Shown: positions 1 to 8,957, counted from the stretch's first letter. The stretch is 64,000 nt of DNA from CAWARU01 sp963805795 (GCA_963805795.1 CAWDVG010000001.1:1488001-1552000); one strand, 5' to 3'. Numbers and translations are program-made. Notes: generated by a model from the letters alone, not told the origin.

Positions 1-15
1 AATAATTCATAAAGA

Positions 16-840
16 TTAATGACTATGAGCAGCAGTGCGATTAGTCTCTGTTCTACCAACGGAAGCACCCGTAGCATCTACTACCTGAGCTTTGCTGATC
101 TTCAGTATTTCAATCTTGACCCATGGTGGAATAACCATGCGAAGCACCTCCATCTGAGGTAGCAATTGACGCAAAGCCAGGGTGGGATCTTCTTTAGCAG
201 TTTTATATCTCGCAATAAGTGCTTTAACTTTGGATATATTTTCCGATAATTCCTTCAATTCTATTTCTGATATCCCCAATTCTTCAAACCCAGTAGCATG
301 TATTTCTTTTTGCATTGTTTCTATTTCTTGTATAAATTTCGTTAACCAAATAATTCCAATTGCGATATCTGGTTTATCACTATTAAAAGATAAATTTGTT
401 ATGAGTCTGAATGTTTCCATTTTAAAACATTCAATTTCCTTATAATGCTTCTTTTGCAATTCAATAATTTTCAAAGCCATAGTTGAGTAATAGCGAGCTT
501 TATCTACTCCAATTATGTTGAAAGATTCTATCAAGCCACCTAAAAATAACAGTGCTAAAACATGATCGCTCAAAATTGGAGCGGTTATTTTATTATACAA
601 ACTTAATGCTTCTTCCTTTCTAGACACCCCTATTTCATTTCCTTCCCAAAAATCAAAAAATATGCGATATATTTTTCTCCTATGTATTTCTCCAGATTCA
701 CTTGCCATAACATGGCCTTTACAAAAATGAGTTATTGCCTTATTTGCAGGCAGGTATTGTGTCACAATGGGTATTATCATTTTTCTATCTAAGGAAGTGG
801 TCTCTTGTATAGCATCCTCGATAATTATTAGCCGGGACAC
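16..840 (-). CDS. Hypothetical protein, effector-like, possibly 5'-truncated
   Basis: I do not recognise this 274-residue protein. It is predicted to be mostly helical and soluble, with no signal peptide or membrane segment. Residues 20-45 contain a short stretch ending YLPANKAITHFCKGH that faintly resembles an F-box helix, but this is weak. The frame opens with a GTG at 840 immediately after an in-frame TAA and has no Shine-Dalgarno sequence. The real start may be the ATG at 780, or the 5' end may have been lost in a rearrangement. It ends in a Thr/Ala/His-rich tail close to the window edge. It is divergently oriented to the AAA-ATPase-like gene at 978. Confidence 0.5.
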   Translation of the reverse strand: MSRLIIIEDAIQETTSLDRKMIIPIVTQYLPANKAITHFCKGHVMASESGEIHRRKIYRIFFDFWEGNEIGVSRKEEALSLYNKITAPILSDHVLALLFLGGLIESFNIIGVDKARYYSTMALKIIELQKKHYKEIECFKMETFRLITNLSFNSDKPDIAIGIIWLTKFIQEIETMQKEIHATGFEELGISEIELKELSENISKVKALIARYKTAKEDPTLALRQLLPQMEVLRMVIPPWVKIEILKISKAQVVDATGASVGRTETNRTAAHSH

Positions 841-935
841 GCCCAGTTAGCTTGTGGAGTGGTACCAAAGGATGCTACAGTGAAGCAAGAATCACCTAGA
901 ATTGCAGCCTAGCTGCTCCTCTAGACTCTCCTGCA

Positions 936-959
936 CTCTCCTGCCTTTAAGCAGGAGAG
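936..959. terminator. Inverted repeat upstream of the AAA-ATPase-like gene
   Basis: A perfect 9-bp inverted repeat (CTCTCCTGC, 936-944, and its complement, 951-959) flanks a 6-nt loop. It lies between two divergent genes and has no T-tract. It could be an RNA hairpin in the leader of the 978 gene or an operator. It is too short to assign a role. Confidence 0.35.
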
Positions 960-977
960 AATGTCAAACTAAGCAAG

Positions 978-2711
978 ATGGTATTAATCTCATTTTTTAG
1001 TCGAGCAGTTAACTTTATGCAATTTCCAATCGGTTTCGACAATTTTAACAAAATTAGGGACAGTCAGTTGTACTTTGTCGATAAATCACTTTTTATCAAA
1101 GAAATACTAGATGATAAGGGGTCAGAAGTTCTAGTCATTACTCGTCCACGACGTTTCGGAAAAACACTCAATTTATCCATGCTTCATCATTTTTTGACAA
1201 GCGAAGTCGATGGAATCTTAACCAAACCACTATTCGAGGGCTTGAATATTATCCATGTGGGAGGGGATTATTTAGAGCACCAAGGAAAGTACCCTGTCAT
1301 TTTTATCACTTTAAAAAATGTTAGGAATCAAAACTTCGAAGGTGCGTATGCTGAATTTTATGAGCTTATAACTTCCCTATATAAACAATTTCGTTTTTTA
1401 TTAGAAGCAGACACGCTATATGATGAAGAGAAAAATGATTTCAAAGCCATCTTAAATAAAACAGCTGGTCAAACGCAGGTTAAATTTTCTCTTAAAAACT
1501 TAAGCGAATATTTATATAGGTACTATAGAATAAAGCCCTGGATACTGATAGACGAATATGATACGCCCATTCAAGCAGGACATATGCATGGATATTATCA
1601 AAATATCATTGAATTCATGCAGGGAATGCTAGGCGCTGCTTTAAAAACAAATCCCAGCATTCACAGAGCAGTTTTAACGGGGATATTGCGTATTTCTAAG
1701 GAGAGCCTTTTTTCTGCTTTAAATAACCCTGCTGTACATACTCTATTAAGCAAACCTTATAGTACTCATTTTGGTTTTACCGAATCAGAAATAGAAGAAA
1801 TACTGAAAGAAGCCAAATTAAAGGATCAAGCAGCAGCCATCAAAGAATGGTATAATGGTTATTTAGTAGGGTCTACTGTCATGTATAATCCTTGGTCCAT
1901 TGCAAACTGTATTGCCCAACAAGGATTATTAAAGCCTTATTGGGTGAACACCAGTGATAACCATCTCGTTCGAGAATTAATTGTTCATGCGGATTCCGAA
2001 TTTAAAAAGGGTTTTGAACTCATTTTAAGAGGAGAGCCGGTTGCGCAAATCATTAGCGAGCACACTGTGTTTTCTGATCTTAAAACAAATCCAGCCTCTA
2101 TTTGGAGTTTGCTCCTTTTGTCGGGTTACCTCAAAGCAACTCGTCACGAATACACAGATCAAGGTTTACAAGCAGTTTTGGCTATTCCAAATCATGAAGT
2201 CAAAATATTATTTCGCGAGATTATTGAGCAATGGCTTTCTGGCGGGTATGGAATTGCTTGGTACAATAGTCTCATTGGTTTCTTAATCAAAGGCGAAGCA
2301 CAAAATTTTATTGATGGATTAAAAAAGACACTGCTGCATATGTCAAGCTTTCATGACATGGCAAAAGATGCTGAATCTTTCTACCATGGATATGCCTTGG
2401 GATTATTCACCACTTTACAAATGGGTGGAACACATGAAGTTAAATCCAATAAAGAAAGTGGTTTTGGACGTTATGATGTCATGATCATTCCGAAAAATCT
2501 AAATGAAATTGGTATTATTTTAGAATTTAAAACCGCAAAATCCGAGGAACATTCATTACAAAAATCCGCACAAGAAGCTCTGTCTCAAATCAATCATAAA
2601 CAATATGAAGTGGAATTAAAGGCCATGGGGGTTCAGAAGATTCTAAAACTGGGATTGGCTTTTCAAGGAAAGGAAGTAGAAGGTTTCTTTGAATATCATC
2701 AAGATAAATGA
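978..2711 (+). CDS. AAA-ATPase-like protein with C-terminal PD-(D/E)XK nuclease-like domain
   Basis: This 577-residue protein matches the AAA-ATPase_like/DUF1703 family. The N-terminus has the family signature FPIGFDNFNKI...YFVDKSLFI (about residues 15-40), then RPRRFGKT as the Walker A-type loop (about 57-64) and LIDEYDTP as Walker B (about 194-201). The last 150 residues carry the nuclease-like motif, with GRYDVMI followed by ILEFKTA (about 500-525). Members are abundant, lineage-expanded proteins in intracellular and gut bacteria; their function is unproven, and roles related to mobile elements or DNA have been suggested. The ATG at 1017 (residue 14), which places the conserved FPIG motif at the N-terminus, is an alternative start. 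Neither start has a strong ribosome-binding site. Confidence 0.85.
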   Translation: MVLISFFSRAVNFMQFPIGFDNFNKIRDSQLYFVDKSLFIKEILDDKGSEVLVITRPRRFGKTLNLSMLHHFLTSEVDGILTKPLFEGLNIIHVGGDYLEHQGKYPVIFITLKNVRNQNFEGAYAEFYELITSLYKQFRFLLEADTLYDEEKNDFKAILNKTAGQTQVKFSLKNLSEYLYRYYRIKPWILIDEYDTPIQAGHMHGYYQNIIEFMQGMLGAALKTNPSIHRAVLTGILRISKESLFSALNNPAVHTLLSKPYSTHFGFTESEIEEILKEAKLKDQAAAIKEWYNGYLVGSTVMYNPWSIANCIAQQGLLKPYWVNTSDNHLVRELIVHADSEFKKGFELILRGEPVAQIISEHTVFSDLKTNPASIWSLLLLSGYLKATRHEYTDQGLQAVLAIPNHEVKILFREIIEQWLSGGYGIAWYNSLIGFLIKGEAQNFIDGLKKTLLHMSSFHDMAKDAESFYHGYALGLFTTLQMGGTHEVKSNKESGFGRYDVMIIPKNLNEIGIILEFKTAKSEEHSLQKSAQEALSQINHKQYEVELKAMGVQKILKLGLAFQGKEVEGFFEYHQDK

Positions 2712-2714
2712 AGC

Positions 2715-2839
2715 TATACCCTTCGCCTTTCAAGCTGCGATTTTGTTGCTGGTTCGATTCGCTGCTCACATACTAATTTGTATGCTGCGCTGCTCATCTT
2801 CACCGGCGCCTCATCGCAACTTGAAATGCTTTGGGTATA
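2715..2839. repeat. Imperfect inverted-repeat element (REP/MITE-like)
   Basis: Two 27-bp arms (2715-2741 and 2813-2839) are inverted copies. They share TATACCC, TTTCAAG and TGCGAT blocks around a short divergent segment. The 71-bp centre contains a further GCTGC-rich imperfect repeat. The element fills the gap between the convergent ATPase and murB genes, so it may act as a bidirectional transcription barrier. Its layout is that of a non-autonomous repetitive element; whether it recurs in the genome cannot be judged from this window. Confidence 0.6.
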
Positions 2840-2884
2840 TACTCAAAGCAAACGGATTTTAGGCACAAAACGACAGGAAAGCTA

Positions 2885-3775
2885 CTAAAAACCTAAAAGT
2901 CTCACTTCATTATGCAAACGCACCTGATGTTTTTCCCAGACAGTTTCAGTAATATGATGAATGATTTGTATAATGTCTTCTGCTTTGGCGTCACCCCGAT
3001 TAATGATAAAATTAGCATGCTTTATAGAGATCTCGGCGTCGTTTATTCGATATCCTTTTAAATTCGATGCCTCAATTAATCGTGCGGCAAAATCATGAGG
3101 AGGATTTTTAAACACAGAACCGCAGCTGAAAGTACCAATGGGTTGAGTTTCAGAACGGCGTCGCAATAATAGTTTGATGTTTTCTGCAGCCTCACGGGCA
3201 TCGCCTCTCTCAAACCGAAAATAACCGGCAATAAACCATTCTTCAACGCGAGGACTTGTAACGGAACGATACGTGATTTCATATTCCAGCGGATAGCGTA
3301 TAGAACGCTCGCCCTTGCGATTTGCGACTTCAACTTTTTCAACAACAACCCAGGTTTCACCGCCAAAGGCTCCTGCATTCATGGCTAAGGCACCCCCGAC
3401 AGTTCCTGGAATACCTGCAAAAAATTCGCCCCCTTTCAAACTATTATTGACGCAAAATTTGGCTAATTTCGCGCAGGGAATACCTGCGTCAGCACGCAAT
3501 AGAACTGTTTTTTCGTCGCTTTCTTCTGCAATTAAACTTGGGTTTTTATCGCCCATCCCTAAAGTATGGATCACGGTACCCTTTATTCCTTTGTCATTTA
3601 TTAAAACATTACTGCCTAAACCTAGCCAAGTAAGCGGTTCGTCTTCAGATAATGATTTTAAAAACTCTAATAGTTCAATTGCATTTTTTGGACGATAATA
3701 TCGCTGTGCCGCACCACCGATACGCCAGCAGGTATATTGCGCTAAGGGTTCATTGTGTTTTACTGACAATGTCAT
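2885..3775 (-). CDS. murB: UDP-N-acetylenolpyruvoylglucosamine reductase (MurB)
   Basis: MurB is a cytoplasmic FAD enzyme that reduces the enolpyruvyl ether of UDP-GlcNAc with NADPH to give UDP-MurNAc. The 296-residue product has the FAD-binding motif LGLGSNVLINDKG (about 51-63), GIPGTVGGALAMNAGAFGGE (about 121-140), the catalytic serine in GTFSCGSVFKNP, and a C-terminal LHNEVRLLGF carrying the conserved glutamate. Its length fits the short type II form rather than the longer E. coli form. It is the last gene of a murG-murC-murB string, 51 bp after murC. The ddl and ftsQ genes that usually follow are absent. Confidence 0.96.
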   Translation of the reverse strand: MTLSVKHNEPLAQYTCWRIGGAAQRYYRPKNAIELLEFLKSLSEDEPLTWLGLGSNVLINDKGIKGTVIHTLGMGDKNPSLIAEESDEKTVLLRADAGIPCAKLAKFCVNNSLKGGEFFAGIPGTVGGALAMNAGAFGGETWVVVEKVEVANRKGERSIRYPLEYEITYRSVTSPRVEEWFIAGYFRFERGDAREAAENIKLLLRRRSETQPIGTFSCGSVFKNPPHDFAARLIEASNLKGYRINDAEISIKHANFIINRGDAKAEDIIQIIHHITETVWEKHQVRLHNEVRLLGF

Positions 3776-3826
3776 AATATCTCTCGAGAAGAATATATTT
3801 TAAGGTTTATTCCTTCCTTTTACTTC

Positions 3827-5410
3827 CTAATCCTTTTTAATATAAATCGTGGCAGCGGCGTTCGTTGTTTGATTAGCAGCAGTATGACTTGTATTATTAC
3901 TCCCATTATGAACAACGTCATGAGCTATATTATGAACTATATTATGGGCTGCATTGGCTCTTAAAGAAACCACTGAATCTTGATTTTCTAATCGTGGAAA
4001 TTTTGTCGCATTATTTGCCAATTCCTGTGCCAAGGCACCTATATCTCCTGCCCCTTGCATCAATAAAACATCATTATCTTTTAAAATTCCAGATAACACT
4101 TCATAGAGTTGATTTTTATCAGGAACAAAAATGGGATCCACACGACCACGACTTCGTATACTTCCCGATAACATGCGGCTATCGGCTCCTGGAATGGGTG
4201 TTTCGCCGGCTGAATAAACCTCTAATAATAACAAGACATCGACAGACGATAGAATGGAAGCAAAATCATCAAATAATGCTTTAGTTCGAGTAAATCGATG
4301 GGGTTGAAAAACCATCACTAACCGTCTATCAGGCCAACCTCCTCGAATTGCATCTAATACCACCTGAATTTCTCGTGGGTGATGCCCATAGTCATCTATC
4401 ATTAATACTTTTTTGTTACCCGGTACAAATTCACCTAAAATTTGGAAGCGTCTTCCAACACCTTGGAAACTGGCTAGGCCACGTTGGATGGCTTCATCCC
4501 CAATCCCTTCTTCTGTGCAAACCGCAATAACTGCTAAAGCATTCAGGGCATTATGCTTCCCTGGGAGATTTAATTGTATTTCAAGTGGAGGTTTTCCTGG
4601 ACGCAAAGCCTCAAAACGAGATTTATTTAAATGTTGTTCAAAATTGATCACCCGAAAATCCGCATCCGGTGAAAAACCATAAGTGACAATGGGTCGTGCA
4701 ATTTCTGGCAACAAATTACGAATTTCTGGATCATCCAAACACAGTACGGCCAATCCATAAAAAGGCAAACGTTGCATAAATTGCAAATAAGCTTTTTTAA
4801 GGATAGAAAAATCATTTTGATAAGTTTCAAGATGATCTCGATCAATATTGGTAACCACTGCAATAAGCGGGGGTAATAATAAAAAGGAAGCATCACTTTC
4901 ATCTGCTTCGGCCACAAAATAGCGACCCTCGCCTAATTTTGCATTACTGCCATGGCTATTTAATCGGCCCCCAATCACAAAAGTGGGATCTTGTCCAGCC
5001 TCTGCTAATAAACAAGCCATTAAACTCGTCGTGGTGGTTTTACCATGAGTCCCTGCGATGGCAATACCTTGTTTAAAACGCATTAATTCTGCGAGCATGG
5101 CGGCTCTTTGCACAATCGGAATACGATGTTCCCTGGCGGCTACCAGTTCAACATTATCTTCTGCAACAGCAGAAGAAACCACAACCACATCAGAATCTTT
5201 AACATTGTCTGCGCTATGCTGATGCCATAGTTGAATCCCCAAGGATTCGAGATGTTTAGTCATTGCATTGTTAGAAGGATCTGAACCCGTAACGGTATAG
5301 CCTAAATTTAATAATACTTCTGCAATTCCACCCATTCCAACACCACCGATACCCACTAAATGGACTCGGCGGATTCGACGCATGGAATAATCATAATTTT
5401 TTTGATTCAC
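3827..5410 (-). CDS. murC: UDP-N-acetylmuramate--L-alanine ligase (MurC)
   Basis: MurC adds L-alanine to UDP-MurNAc with ATP hydrolysis in the cytoplasm. Visible motifs are VGIGGVGMGGIAEVLLNLGY at the N-terminal nucleotide fold, the ATP loop GTHGKTTTTS, the central HNALNALA and the C-terminal LEVYSAGETPIPGADS. The product is 527 residues, about 35-45 longer than E. coli MurC. The excess is a low-complexity tail of Ala/Asn/His (ANAAHNIVHNIAHDVVHNG and onwards) not expected in the family. The start is a GTG at 5410 with AGAGG nine bases upstream; the ATG at 5383 is an alternative. It sits in the murG-murC-murB string. Confidence 0.95.
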   Translation of the reverse strand: MNQKNYDYSMRRIRRVHLVGIGGVGMGGIAEVLLNLGYTVTGSDPSNNAMTKHLESLGIQLWHQHSADNVKDSDVVVVSSAVAEDNVELVAAREHRIPIVQRAAMLAELMRFKQGIAIAGTHGKTTTTSLMACLLAEAGQDPTFVIGGRLNSHGSNAKLGEGRYFVAEADESDASFLLLPPLIAVVTNIDRDHLETYQNDFSILKKAYLQFMQRLPFYGLAVLCLDDPEIRNLLPEIARPIVTYGFSPDADFRVINFEQHLNKSRFEALRPGKPPLEIQLNLPGKHNALNALAVIAVCTEEGIGDEAIQRGLASFQGVGRRFQILGEFVPGNKKVLMIDDYGHHPREIQVVLDAIRGGWPDRRLVMVFQPHRFTRTKALFDDFASILSSVDVLLLLEVYSAGETPIPGADSRMLSGSIRSRGRVDPIFVPDKNQLYEVLSGILKDNDVLLMQGAGDIGALAQELANNATKFPRLENQDSVVSLRANAAHNIVHNIAHDVVHNGSNNTSHTAANQTTNAAATIYIKKD

Positions 5411-5494
5411 CGATGTTCACCTCTAATTAACAAATTTTCTGTATATATTACTAGGCCAAGGATGCTTAGGCTAAGATGCTAAAATGCTAAAATG

Positions 5495-6607
5495 TTAAGA
5501 TCTTATACTCTCTTTACAATATTCAATAACCTTATCTGTTGCATCTATTTTGGCCACACTTCTGGCCGCCTCAGCCATTTTCAGTAACCTATCACGATCT
5601 CTGGAGAAGCACATAATTATTTCGGCCAATTTAGTTGGATCTAGAGCTTTTTGCTGAATCAGCTTGGCCGCTCCAACCGCTTCTAAAAAATGTCCATTAT
5701 GCGTTTGATGGTCGTCCACTGCAAATGGAAAAGGAATTAAGATGCTCCCTACCCCCACCGCGGCTAATTCAGCAACGGTTAATGCGCCCGCACGACAAAG
5801 GACGATATCAGCCCAGGCGTAAGCCTTATCCATCTCTCGAATAAAGGGCTCTATCTTAGCATTTACCTTGGAAGTCTCATAAAGCGTAATGGTGGATTGT
5901 TCATTGCTACCCCCAGCCTGATGCCAAACTTCTGGGCGTTGAGCTTCTGGGATAAGGGCAAGTGCCTGAGGGCAAAGTTGATTTAAGGCCATTGCTCCTC
6001 TACTGCCACCAATAATTAATAAGCGAAATGGGCCCGAACGATTTTGAAATCGAAGTTCTGGCAAGGTAACAGATGTTAATTCCTCACGAACCGGGTTTCC
6101 GGTCCATATAGCCTGAATACCTTTAGGAAAGCCTTCGGGAAATCCTGCTAAAACGCGTTTTGCAAAACGAGCTAATATGCGATTGGTTACACCTGCCACT
6201 GCATTTTGTTCGTGAATAACTAGAGGAATGCCTAAAATCCAAGCAGCAAGACCTCCTGGCCCTGAAGCAAATCCTCCCATCCCTAAAACAAAATGCGGTT
6301 TAAATCGACGTAGTATTTGAATCGCTTGAAAAAGAGCAGTGGGTAAAAGCAGAGCTCCCATTATCCGTTTCAAAAGCCCTTCTCGCCGCCAGGAAGTAAC
6401 AGAAAGATAATGTAGGGTGATGCCCTCTCTGGGCACGATGCTGGACTCTAACCCATTCTTGGTGCCCAACCACTCTACTGACGCACCTTCTTCCTGCAAG
6501 CGTTTAGCAATAGCCATGGCAGGAAATACATGACCACCCGTTCCCCCTGCCATCATCAACACTCTGAGCTTTGAGTTATTCATGCCATTTTCTTGACTGT
6601 TTTTCAT
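5495..6607 (-). CDS. murG: Lipid II synthase MurG (GlcNAc transferase)
   Basis: MurG transfers GlcNAc from UDP-GlcNAc to lipid I on the inner face of the cytoplasmic membrane, making lipid II. The 370-residue protein shows the GT-B glycosyltransferase motifs GGTGGHVFPA (about 20-29), HEQNAVAGVTNR (about 132), IGGSRGA (about 203), and the donor-binding segment CRAGALTVAELAAVG followed by DDHQTHNG. An internal ATG (residue 9) would also give a normal N-terminus. In most gammaproteobacteria ftsW lies directly upstream; here it is 22 kb away (29000-30115), with accessory genes between. Confidence 0.96.
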   Translation of the reverse strand: MKNSQENGMNNSKLRVLMMAGGTGGHVFPAMAIAKRLQEEGASVEWLGTKNGLESSIVPREGITLHYLSVTSWRREGLLKRIMGALLLPTALFQAIQILRRFKPHFVLGMGGFASGPGGLAAWILGIPLVIHEQNAVAGVTNRILARFAKRVLAGFPEGFPKGIQAIWTGNPVREELTSVTLPELRFQNRSGPFRLLIIGGSRGAMALNQLCPQALALIPEAQRPEVWHQAGGSNEQSTITLYETSKVNAKIEPFIREMDKAYAWADIVLCRAGALTVAELAAVGVGSILIPFPFAVDDHQTHNGHFLEAVGAAKLIQQKALDPTKLAEIIMCFSRDRDRLLKMAEAARSVAKIDATDKVIEYCKESIRS

Positions 6608-6788
6608 GTCAATGACTGTATTCTAGTTGCAATAAAATATAAACTGAGTTTAATGACAGTATCCTGAATGAAGGTATGCTACTCCAAATCTAAAGATTCA
6701 ATCAATAATGTCGAGAGATATCTTGTCGCTTGTTTGGGCCAGACCCCTAAATGCACTAAATGCTCAAAGCTATGCGTTAAGGAACAAT

Positions 6789-7805
6789 ATGAAAGACCTG
6801 ATACAGGCAATGCCAAAAGCAGAATTGCATTTACATATTGAGGGCACTTTAGAACCAGAGCTATTTTTTGAATTGGCGGATAGAAATAAAATTAGCATTC
6901 CCTATCGTTCGAGTAAAGAATTGCGAGCAGCTTATCAATTTACTAATTTACAATCTTTTTTGGATATCTATTATGCTGGGACAAAAGTATTAATAGAGGA
7001 AGAAGATTTTTATGATTTGACTTTTGCTTACCTAAAGCGGGCAAAATTGCAAAACATACGCCATGTTGAAATTTTCTTTGATCCTCAAAGCCATACCAGT
7101 CGGGGCATCGATTTTCAAACAGTTATCTCGGGTATTTCACGTGCTCTAAAAGATGGCAGAATCATTTTAAATATCTCAAGCCACCTAATAATGTGTTTTT
7201 TAAGAGATTTATCTGAAGAATCGGCGCAGCAAACTTTAAAACAAGCACTCCCTTATCTTAATAACCTTATTGCTGTTGGTTTGGATTCAGCAGAAATCCA
7301 TAATCCACCCAGCAAATTTAAAACCGTATTTGCAGAGGCCCGTCAAAAAGGTTTATTAGCTGTTGCTCATGCAGGTGAGGAAGGATCTCCTGATTTTATT
7401 TGGCAAGCACTCGACATCTTAAAAGCAAGCCGAATAGACCACGGGGTCCGTTGTTTAGAGGACGAAAAATTGGTCAAACGTCTACAACAGGAACAAATTC
7501 CACTGACTGTCTGTCCGGTATCGAATATCAAATTAAAAGTATTTAAGCATCTAAAAGACCACCCCTTAAAGAAAATGTTAGATAAGGGCTTATGCGTTTC
7601 CATTAATTCGGATGATCCGGCTTATTTTGGTGCTTATGTGAATGAAGTTTTTCTTGAATGCCAGGCTGCTCTTGAGTTAAGTGACCGTGATATCTATCAA
7701 TTGGCCAAAAATTCTTTTGATTCAAGTTTTATAAGCCCTGAAGAAAAAACTAAATACATCCATGAGCTTGATCAAACATTCAATACTATGGGGGTCAATC
7801 ATTAG
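6789..7805 (+). CDS. Adenine deaminase (adenosine deaminase superfamily)
   Basis: This zinc-dependent amidohydrolase most likely deaminates adenine to hypoxanthine in purine salvage. The motifs are PKAELHLHIEGTLEPE (metal ligands H14 and H16), VAHAGEEG (about 193-200), SRIDHGVRCLED and SINSDDPAYFGAYV. The HAGEEG, RCLED and SDDPAYFG variants follow the adenine deaminase subgroup (Aah1-like, as in Pseudomonas) rather than true adenosine deaminases, so adenine is the preferred substrate by family inference. The chosen ATG at 6789 has AAGGA five bases upstream; an upstream in-frame ATG at 6708 has no ribosome-binding site. It is the first gene of the block separating murG from ftsW. Confidence 0.88.
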   Translation: MKDLIQAMPKAELHLHIEGTLEPELFFELADRNKISIPYRSSKELRAAYQFTNLQSFLDIYYAGTKVLIEEEDFYDLTFAYLKRAKLQNIRHVEIFFDPQSHTSRGIDFQTVISGISRALKDGRIILNISSHLIMCFLRDLSEESAQQTLKQALPYLNNLIAVGLDSAEIHNPPSKFKTVFAEARQKGLLAVAHAGEEGSPDFIWQALDILKASRIDHGVRCLEDEKLVKRLQQEQIPLTVCPVSNIKLKVFKHLKDHPLKKMLDKGLCVSINSDDPAYFGAYVNEVFLECQAALELSDRDIYQLAKNSFDSSFISPEEKTKYIHELDQTFNTMGVNH

Positions 7806-7821
7806 CGAAAGCTTCGCAGTG

Positions 7822-7889
7822 GAGTGGTACCGGGTCTGTTTGGTGTAAATGTGCTTACACATTTACACCAAACAGACCCGGTACCACTC
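7822..7889. repeat. Perfect 32-bp inverted repeat with 4-nt loop
   Basis: Positions 7822-7853 and 7858-7889 are exact reverse complements around the loop CTTA. The stem would be 32 bp, far longer than a normal terminator, and there is no T-tract. It lies directly after the adenine deaminase stop and before the DUF5993 gene. The outer sequence GAGTGGTACC also occurs once near position 855. It could act as a strong transcript-end structure or be a mobile-element relic. Confidence 0.75.
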
Positions 7890-7923
7890 AGTCCAAAAGG
7901 TAACACTAAAAGGTAATACTAAT

Positions 7924-8079
7924 ATGCTTATTTTAATATTTACATTATTCTTGATTACTGTGATATTCATTTGGCTAGGAAAGAGACATTTTGCATTATA
8001 TTCCTTTTGGATTAACCTTATTATTTCGATTTTCGTATTTATTGGGCATGTCACAAAATCTTTAACACTACAACTTTAG
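7924..8079 (+). CDS. Small inner-membrane protein (DUF5993 family)
   Basis: The 51-residue protein consists of two predicted membrane segments (residues 1-17 and about 25-42) joined by the basic turn GKRH and ending HVTKSLTLQL. Length, topology and position next to dsbB match the DUF5993 family of small membrane proteins encoded beside DsbB-like oxidoreductases. The upstream in-frame codon at 7849 lies inside the long palindrome, so the ATG at 7924 is preferred. No biochemical function is known; a partnership with the neighbouring DsbB is inferred from gene order. Confidence 0.7.
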   Translation: MLILIFTLFLITVIFIWLGKRHFALYSFWINLIISIFVFIGHVTKSLTLQL

Positions 8080-8202
8080 GGGGCCGTGTCGTTACTTGTT
8101 ACAGACACCTGACACCTACAGACCGCCTGACACATAGGGTCATGTAACAAGTTACGACACGGCCCCTATAAACACAAATGTAACCAATAACGACATGGCC
8201 CC
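8080..8202. repeat. Palindromic repeat element, family core GTCGTTACTTGTTACA (copy 1)
   Basis: A 24-bp arm (8080-8103) and its complement (8143-8166) differ at one base. A third, diverged right arm follows at 8179-8202 with the ending CGACATGGCCCC. The same sequence family recurs at 38239-38306 and 39016-39078. The element fills the space between the DUF5993 stop and the dsbB ribosome-binding site. Confidence 0.75.
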
Positions 8203-8219
8203 TAAATAGGAGGAAGAAA

Positions 8220-8753
8220 ATGAAAATACCAAATATTAAAACCGATGTAGAAATTATGAACGCCCTTGAAATTTTGGGCATACAATTTATATTAATTTTT
8301 GCGCTTGGCTTCCAAATTTTTTTACATGATTTACCTTGTCCATTATGTTTATTACAAAGAATCGGATTTTTTGGTATCGCCCTGGGTTTACTGATGAATC
8401 TTCGTTTTGGTTTACATCCTAGCCATTATTCCATATCTCTAATTAGCGCTCTATTTACCAGTTTCGTCGCATTAAGACAAATCGCCCTGCATGTTGTTCC
8501 TGGAACAGGATTTTATGGACTGCCCTTTTTAGGTTTACACTTATATACCTGGTCATTCATCGCTGCCATTATCGTTATTATCTTTACATCCATGATATTA
8601 GGAATTGATAGACAGTATCAAAATGATGTCTCAGAACGAATGCGTACGCATTGGAGCACACATGTTCTATTAGGTATCACAGCCATCCTTATTGTGATTA
8701 ATATTGTTTCTTTGTTAATTCAATGTGGGTTTGGGGAATGTCCCTCCACCTAA
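8220..8753 (+). CDS. dsbB: DsbB-like disulfide bond formation protein
   Basis: This is a four-helix inner-membrane quinone-linked thiol oxidase of the DsbB family, 177 residues. The first periplasmic loop holds the redox pair in LPCPLCLLQRIG (C40, C43). The second periplasmic loop, around HVVPGTGFYGLPFLGLHLYT, has no cysteines, so the E. coli-type C104/C130 pair is absent. Instead there are two cysteines at the extreme C-terminus (C169 and C174, CGFGEC). This pattern fits the divergent DsbB subgroup paired with DUF5993. It has a strong AGGAGG ribosome-binding site. The electron donor cannot be told from sequence. Confidence 0.88.
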   Translation: MKIPNIKTDVEIMNALEILGIQFILIFALGFQIFLHDLPCPLCLLQRIGFFGIALGLLMNLRFGLHPSHYSISLISALFTSFVALRQIALHVVPGTGFYGLPFLGLHLYTWSFIAAIIVIIFTSMILGIDRQYQNDVSERMRTHWSTHVLLGITAILIVINIVSLLIQCGFGECPST

Positions 8754-8928
8754 CCTCTAAAATAATGTATTACCACTATTTTGTGAAATAAAAATCCGTG
8801 AGGATACACCTCTTCTATATAATCACAAAACAAGTCATTTTTTCATTTATGCCTCTTAGGCAATTTTGCATGGAGAATCTTGCCTGTTTTGATTTCAAAA
8901 ATTGCCTGAGAAAGAAAATAATTTGTGC

Positions 8929-8957
8929 TTGACTACTTATGAGTTTTCTGATATTGT
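8929..8957 (+). promoter_or_regulatory. Candidate sigma-70 promoter for the 9084 gene
   Basis: TTGACT at 8929-8934 and TATTGT at 8952-8957 are separated by 17 bp, about 125 bp upstream of the 9084 start. The -35 is good and the -10 is poor. The rest of the 330-bp gap (8754-9083) is AT-rich and holds a weak inverted repeat built on AGGCAATTTT around 8857-8909. I see no gene in it. Confidence 0.35.

Noticed and set aside
2745..2765. GGTTCGATTC resembling a tRNA T-arm
   Set aside because: It lies inside the inverted-repeat element, and no acceptor, D or anticodon arm can be drawn around it.
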